NCBI GenBank assembly: GCA_033782935.1
Contig: JAWQEG010000491.1
Location: 434,001 to 498,000, forward strand
Reading direction: 5' to 3'
DNA: 64,000 bases
Source of the DNA: Petrolisthes cinctipes
Lineage: Eukaryota > Arthropoda > Malacostraca > Decapoda > Porcellanidae
Part shown: piece by piece, positions 53,701-62,410 of the stretch
Layout: each line of letters begins with the position of its first letter
How positions within the stretch are numbered: position 1 is the stretch's first letter
Translations under genes and position numbers: made by a program
The notes under the pieces: generated by a model
Databases searched by the model: none
What the model was told of the DNA's origin: nothing
The model's input: the letters and a program-made list of their open reading frames with translations, nothing else

Positions 53701-54320
53701 CCAAAATATCGAATTTTCGGGTGTTTTGGGCCTGAATTTGAGATATCGACTTTGGGCACCTAAAATATCGATTTTTAGCATGTTTTGGGCCTATATTTTT
53801 AAAAATATTATAGCACTGAGTAGGCATGTACAGATCGCGTCTGGGACCCCAAAATATCGAATTTTCAGGTGTTTTGAGCCTGAATTTGAGATATAAACGT
53901 TTACAGAAGATGCATGCACATATCGACTTTTTGCACTTAAAATATCGATTTTGAGCATGTTTTGAGTCTGTATCTTGAAAACATTCTAGCAAGAAGTAGG
54001 CATGTACAGATTGCTTCTGGGACCCAAAAATATCTAATTTTCGAATGTTTTGAACCTGAATTTGGGATATACACGGGTACAGAAGATGCATACACATATT
54101 GACTTTGGGCACATAAAATATCGATTTTCAGCATGTTTTGGGCCTGTATTTTAAAAACACTCTAACACGGAGTATGCACGTACAGATCGCTTCTGGGACC
54201 CAAAAACATTGAATTTTCGGGTGTTTTGAGCATGAATTTGAGATATAAACGGGTACAGAAGATGCATGCACATATCGACTTTGAGCACCTAAAATATCGA
54301 TTTTGAGCATCTTTTGGGCC
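50798..54320. repeat. HOR unit U6, partial (about 3.5 kb), right edge of the array
   Basis: U6 is the nearest relative of the first half of U5. It shares the 353-bp loss (near 52820), TATCGCTTTTTAGC (near 51588) and GACCCAACAAAATC (near 51664). Past about 53.94 kb it continues with the normal order and not the U5 jump. Its last monomers carry CGCTTCTGGGACCC before AAAACATTG near 54188 and AGCATCTTTTGGGCC near 54307, which are found in U1 but not in U2-U5. Homology with the unit stops immediately afterwards. Confidence 0.9.
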
Positions 54321-54349
54321 TGTATTTTGAAAATACTCAAACACAGTGT

Positions 54350-55403
54350 AGACATGTACAGATCGCTTCTGGGACACAAAAATATCGATTTTTTGGGTGT
54401 TTTGAGCCTGAATTTGAGATATAAACGGGTACAGAAGATGCATGCACATATCGACTTTGGGACCCAAAATATCGATTTTTAGTATGTTTTGGGCGTAAAA
54501 TTTGAAAATATTTTAGCACTGAGTAGGCATGTACAGATCGCTTCTGGGACCCAAAAATATCGAATTTTCGGGGGTTTTGAGCCTGAATTTGGGATATAAC
54601 CGGGTACAGAGGATTCATGCACATATCGACTTTTCGCACCTAAAATATCGATTTTGAGCATGTTTTGGGTCTGTATCTTGAAAACATTCTAGCAAGGAGT
54701 AGGCATGTACAAATCGCTTCTGGGACCCAAAAATACCGGAATTTCTGGTGTTTTGAACCTGAATTTGAGATATAGACGGGTACAGAAGATGCATACACAT
54801 ATTGTCTTTGGGCACCTAAAATATAGATTTTCAGCATGTTTTAAGCCTGTATTTTGAAAATACTTTAACACGGAGAAGACATGTACAGATCGCTTCTGGG
54901 ACCCAAAAATATCGAATTTTCGGGTGTTTTGAGCCTGAATTTGAGATATAAACGTTTACAGAAGATGCATGCACATATCGACTTTGGGACCCAAAATATC
55001 GATTTTTAGTATGTTTTGGGCGTAAAATTTGAAAATATTTTAGCACTAAGTAGGCATGTACAGATCGCTTCTGGGACCCAAAAATATCGAATTTTCGGGG
55101 GTTTTGAGCCTGAATTTGGGATATAACCGGGTACAGAGGATTCATGCACATATCGACTTTTTGCACCTAAAATATCGATTTTGAGCATGTTTTGGGTCTG
55201 TATCTTGAAAACATTCTAGCAAGGAGTAGGCATGTACAAATCGCTTCTGGGACCCAAAAATACCGGATTTTCTGGTGTTTTGAACCTGAATTTGAGATAT
55301 AGACGGGTACAGAAGATGCATACACATATTGACTTTTGACACCTAAAATATAGATTTTCAGCATGTTTTAAGCCTGTATTTTGAAAATACTTTAACACGG
55401 AGA
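54350..55403. repeat. 527-bp tandem duplication (three monomers)
   Basis: A block at about 54350-54876 repeats at 54877-55403. Rare shared forms include CTTTGGGACCCAAAATATCG, AGTATGTTTTGGGCGTAAAA (54481 and 55008), TATAACCGGGTACAGAGG, and TCTGGTGTTTTGAACC. Copies differ at several positions, for example TATCGATTTTTTGGG against TATCGAATTTTCGGG near the start. It lies directly to the right of the 5.1-kb array and marks the changeover to the next family. Confidence 0.9.
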
Positions 55404-56689
55404 AGGCATGTACAGATTGCTTCTGGGACCCAAAAATATCGAATTTAGGGGTGTTTTGAGCCTGAATTTGAAATATAAACGGGTACTGAAGATGCATGCA
55501 CATATCAACTTTTGGGCTCCTAAAATATCGATTTTCAGCATGTTTTGGGCCTGTATCTGAAAAGGCCAGTACAGATCGCTTCTGGGACTCCAAAATATCG
55601 AATTTCCGGGTGTTTGGAACCTGAATTTGAGATATAAACGGGTACAGAAGATGCATGCACATATCGACTTTTGGGCACCTAAAAGATCGATTTTCAGTAT
55701 GTTTTGGGCCTGTATTTAGAAAATACTCTAATATGGAGTAAGCATGTACAGATCGCTTCTGGGACCCCAAAATATCGAATTTTCGGGTGTTTTGGGCCTG
55801 AATTTGAGATATCGACTTTGGGCACCAAAAATATCGATTTTTAGCATGATTTGGGACTATATTTTGAAAATATTCTAGCACTGACTAGGCATGTACAGAA
55901 CGCTTCTGGGACCCCAAAATATCGAATTTTCGGGTGTTTTGAGCCTGAATTTGAGATATAAACGGGTACAGAAGATGTATGCACATATCGACTTTGAACA
56001 CTTAAAATATCGATGTTTAGCATGTTTTGAGCCTATATTTTGAAAACATTCTAGCACTGAGTAGGCATGGACAGATCGCTTCTGGGACCCCAAAATATCG
56101 AATTTTCAGGTGTTTTGGGCCTGAATTTGAGATATCGACCTTGGGCACCTATAATATCGATTTTTAGCATGTTTTTTGCCTATATTTTGGAAATATTCTA
56201 GCACTGAGTAGGCATGTACAGATCGCTTCTGGGACCCCAAAATATCGAATTTTCAGGTGTTTTGAGGATAAATTTGGGATATAAACGGGTGCAAAAGATG
56301 CATACACATATTGAGTTTGGGCACCTAAAATATCTATTTTCAGCATGTTTTGGGCCTGTATCTGAGTAGGCATGTACAAATCGCTTCTGGGGCCCCAAAA
56401 TATCGAATTTTCATGTGTTTGGAGCCTTAATTTGAGATATAGACGAGTACACAAGATGCATGTACATATTGACTTTGGGCAAATAAAAGATCGATTTTCA
56501 GCATGTTTTAGGCCTGTATTTTGAAAATACTCTAACACGGAGTAGGCATGTACAGATCGCTTCTGGGACTTCAAAATACCGAATTTTCGGGTGTTTTGAG
56601 CCTGAATTTGAGATATAAACGGGTACAGAAGATGCATGCACATATCGACTTTGGACACTTAAAATATCGATTTTTTATCATGTTTTGAG

Positions 56690-57440
56690 CCTATATTTTG
56701 AAAACATTCTAGCACTGAGTAGGCACGTACAGATCGCTTCTAGAACCAAAAATATCGAATTTTCAGGTGTTTTGGGCCTGAATTTGAGATATCGACTTTG
56801 GGCACCTAAAATATCGATTTTTAGCATGTTTTGGACCTATATTTTGAAAATATTCTAGCACTGAGTAGGTATGTACAGATCGCTTCTGGGACCCTAAAAT
56901 ATCAAATTTTCGGGTGTTTTGAGCCTGAATTTGAGATATCAACTTTGGGCACCTGAAATATCGATTTTTAACATGTTTTGGGCCTATGTTTTGAAAATAT
57001 TTTAGCAATGAGTAGGAATGTACAGATCGCTTCTGGGAGCCCAAAATATCGAATTTTCTGGTGTTTTGGGCCTTAATTTGAGATATCGACTTTGGGCACC
57101 TAAAATATCGATTTTTACCATGTTTTGGGCCTGTATTTTGAAAATACTCTAACACGAAGTAGGCATGTACAGATCGCTTCTGGGACCCCAAAATATGGAA
57201 TTTTCGGGTGTTTCGAGCCTAAATTTGAGATATAAACGGGTACAGAAAATGCATGCACATATCGACTTTTGGGCACCTAAAAAATCGATTTTCATTAGGT
57301 TTTGGGCCTGTATTTTGAAAATACTCGAACACGGAGTAGGCATGTACAGATCACTTCTTGGACACCAAAATATCGAATTTTCGGGTGTTTTGGGCCTGAA
57401 TTTGAGATATCAACTTTAGGCACCTAAAATATCGATATTT
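56690..57440. repeat. 3.28-kb HOR, conserved segment copy 1
   Basis: Contains the TAGAACCAAAAATATCG monomer, then consecutive 147-bp monomers with TAACATGTTTTGGGCC and TTTACCATGTTTTGGG, then full-length monomers. It matches 59972-60722 closely; examples of differences are GAGTAGGAATG (57011) against GAGTAGGTATG (60293), and TGTTTCGAGCC (57209) against TGTTTTGAGCC (60491). Confidence 0.88.
56791..57084 (+). repeat. Run of consecutive 147-bp short monomers
   Basis: Two monomers, measured between the GATATC junctions at 56791, 56938 and 57085, are each exactly 147 bp, and both follow the half-B deletion type. They are followed by a return to a 176-bp spacing. The same run is present at 60073-60366 in the next copy of the 3.28-kb higher-order repeat, and a related run starts near 63370. 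Elsewhere short monomers are normally interspersed singly among longer ones. Confidence 0.85.
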
Positions 57441-59971
57441 AGCATGTTTTGGACCTATAATTTGAAAATATTCTAGCAATGAGTAGGTATGTACAGATCG
57501 CTTCTGTGACCCCAAAATATTGAATGTTCGGGTGTTTTGAGCCTGAATTTGAGATATAAACGGGTACAGAAGATGCATGCACATATTGACTTTGGGCACC
57601 TAAAATATCGATTATCAGCATGTTTTGGGCCTGTATTTTTAAAATACACTAACACGGAGTAGGCATGTACAGATCGCTTCAAGTACCCCAAAATATCGAA
57701 TTTTCGGGAGATTTGAGCCTGAATTTGAGATATAAACGGGTACTGAAGATGCATGCACATATTGACTTTGGGCACCTAAAATATCGATTTACAGTATGTT
57801 TTCGGCCTGTATTTTGAAAATACTCTAACACGGAGTAGGCATGTACAGATCGCTTCTGGGACCCCAAATATCGAATTTTCGGGTGTTTTGGGCCTTTATT
57901 TGAGTTATCGACTTTGGGCACCTAAAATATTTTGTTTTAGCATGTTTTGGGCCTGTATTTTGAAAATACTCTAACACGAAGTAGGCATGTACAGATCGCT
58001 TCTGGGACCCCAAAATATCGAATTTTCGAGTGTTTTGAGCCTGAATTTGAGATATAAACGGGTACTGAAGATGCATGCAAATATCAACTTTTGGGCACCG
58101 AAAATATCGATTTTTAGCATGTTTTGGGTCTGTATCTTGAAAACATTATAACTAGGAGTAGTCATGTACAGATCGCTTCTAGGACCAAAAAATACCGAGT
58201 TTTCGGGTGTTTTGACCCTCAATTTGAGATATAAACGGGTACAGAAGATGCATGCACATATCGACTTTGGACACTTAAAATATCGATTTTTAGCATGTTT
58301 TGAGCCTATGTTTTGAAAACACTTTAGCACTGAGTAGGCATGTACAAATCGCTTCTGGGACCCAAAAATATCGAATTTTCGGGTGTTTTGAGCCTGAATT
58401 TGGGATATAAACGGGGGCAGAAGATGCATACACATATTGACTTTGGGCACCAAAAATATCGATTTTCAGCATGTTTGTTGGCCTGTATCTGATTAGGCAT
58501 GTACAGACCGCTTCGGGGACCCCAAAATATCGACTTTTCGGGTGTTTTGAGCATGAATTTGAGATATCGACTTAGGGCACCTAAAATATCAATTTTTAGC
58601 ACTTTTTGGGCCTATATTTTGATAATATTCTAGGACTGAGTAGGCATGTACAGATCGCTTCTGGGACCCCAAAATATCGAATTTTCGGGTGTTTTGAGCC
58701 TAAATTTTAAATAAAAACGGGTACATAAGATGCATTCACATATTGACTTTGGGCACCTAAAAGATCGATTTTCAGCATGTTTTGGGCCTATATTTTGGAA
58801 ATACTCTAACACGGAGTAGGCATGTACAAATCGCTTCTGGGACCCCAAAATATCGAATTTTCGGGTGTTTTGAGGTTAAATTTGGGATATAAACAGGTGC
58901 AAAAGATGCATACACATTGAGTTTGGGCACCTAAAATATCTATTTTCAGCATGTTTTGGGCCTGTATCTGAGTAGGCATGTACAGATCCCTTCTGGGACC
59001 CCAAAATATCGAATTTTCGGGTGTTTTGAGCCTGAATTTGAGATATAAACGGGTACAGAAAATGCATGCACGTATTGACTTTGGGCACCTAAAATATCGA
59101 TTTTCAGCATGTTATGGGCCAGTATTTTGAAAATCCTCTAACACGAAGTAGGCATGTACAGATCGCTTCTGGGACCCAAAAATATCAAATTTTCGGGTGT
59201 TTTGAGCCTGAATTTGAGATATAAACGGGTACAGAAAATGCATGCACGTATTGACTTTGGGCACCTAAAATATCGATTTTCAGCATGTTATGGGCCTGTA
59301 TTTTGAAAATCCTCTAACACGCAGTAGGCATGTACAGATCGCTTCTAGGACCCCAAAATATCGAATTTTCCGGTGTTTTGGGCCTGAATTTGAGATATCG
59401 ACCTTGGGCACCTATAATATCGATTTTTAGCATGTTTTGGGCCTATATTTTGGAAATATTCTAGCACTGAGTAGGCATGTACAGATCGCTTCTGGGACCC
59501 CAAAATATCGAATTTTCATGTGTTTGGAGCCTTAATTTGAGATATAGACGAGTACACAAGATGCATGTACATATTGACTTTGGGCAAATAAAAGATCGAT
59601 TTTCAGCATGTTTTAGGCCTGTATTTTGAAAATACTCTAACACGGAGTAGGCATGTACAGATCGCTTCTGGGACTTCAAAATATCGAATTTTCGGGTGTT
59701 TGAAGCCTGAATTTGAGATATAAACGGGTACCGAAGATGCATGCACATATCGACTTTTGGGTACCTAAAAGATCGATTTTGAGCATGTTTTGGGTCTGTC
59801 TCTAGAAAACATTCTAACTAGGAGTAGGCATCTACAGATCGCTTCAGGGACCCAAAAATACCGAATTTTCGGGTGTTTTGAGCCTGAATTTGAGATATAA
59901 ACGGGTACAGAAGATGCATGCACATATCGACTTTGGACACTTAAAATATCGATTTTTTATCATGTTTTGAG

Positions 59972-60722
59972 CCTATATTTTGAAAACATTCTAGCACTGA
60001 GTAGGCACGTACAGATCGCTTCTAGAACCAAAAATATCGAATTTTCAGGTGTTTTGGGCCTGAATTTGAGATATCGACTTTGGGCACCTAAAATATCGAT
60101 TTTTAGCATGTTTTGGACCTATATTTTGAAAATATTCTAGCACTGAGTAGGTATGTACAGATCGCTTCTGGGACCCTAAAATATCAAATTTTCGGGTGTT
60201 TTGAGCCTGAATTTGAGATATCAACTTTGGGCACCTGAAATATCGATTTTTAACATGTTTTGGGCCTATGTTTTGAAAATATTTTAGCAATGAGTAGGTA
60301 TGTACAGATCGCTTCTGGGAGCCCAAAATATCGAATTTTCTGGTGTTTTGGGCCTTAATTTGAGATATCGACTTTGGGCACCTAAAATATCGATTTTTAC
60401 CATGTTTTGGGCCTGTATTTTGAAAATACTCTAACACGAAGTAGGCATGTACAGATCGCTTCTGGTACCCCAAAATATGGAATTTTCGGGTGTTTTGAGC
60501 CTAAATTTGAGATATAAACGGGTACAGAAAATGCATGCACATATCGACTTTTGGGCACCTAAAAGATCGATTTTCATTATGTTTTGGGCCTGTATTTTGA
60601 AAATACTCGAACACGGAGTAGGCATGTACAGATCACTTCTTGGACACCAAAATATCGAATTTTCGGGTGTTTTGGGCCTGAATTTGAGATATCAACTTTA
60701 GGCACCTAAAATATCGATATTT
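59972..60722. repeat. 3.28-kb HOR, conserved segment copy 2
   Basis: Second copy of the segment at 56690-57440 at a shift of 3,282 bp. Immediately to its right, GTTTTGGACCTGTATTTTG joins a monomer that in the first copy lies 498 bp further on, giving a clean three-monomer deletion junction near 60730-60745. Confidence 0.88.
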
Positions 60723-61850
60723 AGCATGTTTTGGACCTGTATTTTGAAAATACTCTAACACGAAGTAGGCATGTACAGATCGCTTCTGGGACCCCAAAAT
60801 ATCGAATTTTCGAGTGTTTTGAGCCTGAATTTGAGATATAAACGGGTACTGAAGATGCATGCAAATATCTACTTTTGGGCACCGAAAATATCGATTTTTA
60901 GCATGTTTTGGGTCTGTATCTTGAAAACATTATAACTAGGAGTAGTCATGTACAGATCGCTTCTAGGACCAAAAAATACCGAGTTTTCGGGTGTTTTGAC
61001 CCTCAATTTGAGATATAAACGGGTACAGAAGATGCATGCACATATCGACTTTGGACACTTAAAATATCGATTTTTAGCATGTTTTGAGCCTATGTTTTGA
61101 AAACACTCTAGCACTGAGTAGGCATGTACAAATCGCTTCTGGGACCCAAAAATATCGAATTTTCGGGTGTTTTAAGCCTGAATTTGGGATATAAACGGGG
61201 GCAGAAGATGCATACACATATTGACTTTGGGCACCAAAAATATCGATTTTCAGCATGTTTGTTGGCCTGTATCTGATTAGGCATGTACAGATCGCTTCTG
61301 GGACCCCAAAATATCGACTTTTCGGGTGTTTTGAGCATGAATTTGAGATATCGACTTAGGGCACCTAAAATATCAATTTTTAGCACTTTTTGGGCCTATA
61401 TTTTGATAATATTCTAGGACTGAGTAGGCATGTACAGATCGCTTCTGGGACCCCAAAATATCAAATTTTCGGGTGTTTTGAGCCTAAATTTTAAATAAAA
61501 ACGGGTACATAAGATGCATTCACATATTGACTTTGGGCACCTAAAATATCGATTTTCAGCATGTTATGGTCCTGTATTTTGAAAATCCTCTAACACGAAG
61601 TAGGCATGTACAGATCGCTTCTGGGACCCAAAAATATCAAATTTTCGGGTGTTTTGAGCCTGAATTTGAGATATAAACGGGTACAGAAGATGCATGCACA
61701 TATTGACTTTGGGCACCTAAAATATCGATTTTCAGAATGTTTTGGGCCTGTATTTTGAAAATACTCTAACACGGAGTAGGCATGTCCAGATCGCTTCAGG
61801 GACCACAAAATATCGAATTTTCGGGTGTTTTGAGCCTGAATTTGAGATAT

Positions 61851-62027
61851 AAACGGGTACTGAAGATGCATGCACATATCGACTTTTGGGCACCGAAAAT
61901 ATCGATTTTGAGCATGTTTTGGGTCTGTATCTAGAAAACATTCTAACTAGGAGTAGGCATGTACAGATCGCTTCCAGGACCCATAAATACCGAGTTTTCG
62001 GGTGTTTTGAGCCTGAATTTGAGATAT
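61851..62027 (+). repeat. Representative full-length monomer, 177 bp
   Basis: This copy is exactly 177 bp from one ATAAAC junction to the next and is used here as a reference phase (AAAC = position 1). Recognisable parts are AAACAGGTAC-type sequence at positions 1-10, GATGCATGCAC at about 15-25, ATCGACTTTTGGGCACC at 28-44, the AT-rich ATATCGATTTT core around 49-59, GCATGTTTTGGG around 62-73, a variable TTGAAAAC/ATACTCTAACACG segment around 82-100, GAGTAGGCATGTACAGATCG at 101-120, a second ATCGA core near 138 and TTTTCGGGTGTTTTGAGCC near 146-163. A hand-made consensus has about 72 G+C in 177 positions. Full-length copies elsewhere are commonly 176-177 bp; the one-base difference is usually CTTTGGG against CTTTTGGG. 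Confidence 0.95.
61878..61966 (+). repeat. Half-unit A of the monomer (89 bp)
   Basis: Half A runs from ATCGACTTTTGGG to ATGTACAG. It lines up with the following half B in the same order: ATCG-CTT-TGGG, ACC, AAAATATCGA, TTTTC, a G-T4-G block, GCCTG-AT-TT, TAA-AC-GG, and GCATG-ACA. The two AT-rich ATCGA cores lie 88 bp apart. This shows that the 177-bp monomer arose from an older repeat of about 88 bp that doubled and then diverged. Identity between halves is roughly two thirds to three quarters by eye. Confidence 0.85.
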
Positions 62028-62054
62028 AAACAGGTACAGAAGATGCATGCACAT
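61967..62054 (+). repeat. Half-unit B of the monomer (88 bp)
   Basis: Half B begins ATCGCTTC and ends just before the next ATCGACTTT. It carries TTTTCGGGTGTTTT where half A has GATTTTCAGCATGTTTT-type sequence, and GGTACAGAAGATGCATGCAC where half A has GGAGTAGGCATGTACAG. The match to half A is colinear with only small gaps. A and B therefore alternate as A-B-A-B along the array, and the natural monomer is the AB dimer because A resembles other A copies far more than it resembles B. Confidence 0.85.
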
Positions 62055-62394
62055 ATCGACTTTGGACACTTAAAATATCAATTTTTAGCATGTTTTGAGC
62101 CCATATTTTGAAAACATTCTAGCACTGAGTAGGCTCGTACAGATCGCTTCTAGAACCAAAAATATCGAATTTTCGGGTGTTTTGAGCCTAAATTTGAGAT
62201 ATAAACGGGTACAGAAGATGCATGCACATATTGACTTTGGGCACCTAAAATATCGATTTTTAGCATGTTTTGGGCCTGTATTTTGAAAATACTCTAACAC
62301 GGAGTAGGCATGTACAGATCGCTTCTAGGACCCCAAAATGTCGAATTTTCGGGTGTTTTGGGCCTTAATTTGAGATATCGACTTTGGGCACCTA

Positions 62395-62410
62395 AAATAT
62401 TTTTTTTTAG
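62395..62410 (+). repeat. T-tract variant of the half-A core
   Basis: The normal AAAATATCGATTTTTAGC is replaced by AAAATAT followed by an unbroken T run and AGC. The related position near 57927 reads AAAATATTTTGTTTTAGC. Loss of CGA and replacement by T in the same element of two related units indicates a shared origin followed by slippage. Confidence 0.8.

Larger units (their letters stand above)
25140..54320. repeat. Higher-order repeat array, full unit about 5,100 bp
   Basis: A long ordered set of distinct monomers is repeated with high identity. Two markers fix the phase: GATAGCTTCTGGG followed by AAAATGTCG (near 26214, 29787, 34711, 39811, 44734, 50833), and a unique AGTATC replacing GC in GATGCATGCACAT (27117, 31541, 36465, 41564, 46487, 52586). 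Successive unit lengths from the first marker are 3573, 4924, 5100, 4923 and 6099 bp, followed by a partial unit. Length differences come from whole-monomer gains and losses, described under each unit. Homology begins at about 25.1 kb and ends at about 54.32 kb. Confidence 0.95.

Noticed and set aside
61851..62027. Palindromic ATCGAT and ATGCATGCAC motifs as protein binding sites or origins
   Set aside because: They recur in most monomers simply because the monomer recurs. Nothing in the sequence separates a functional site from ordinary repeat content.
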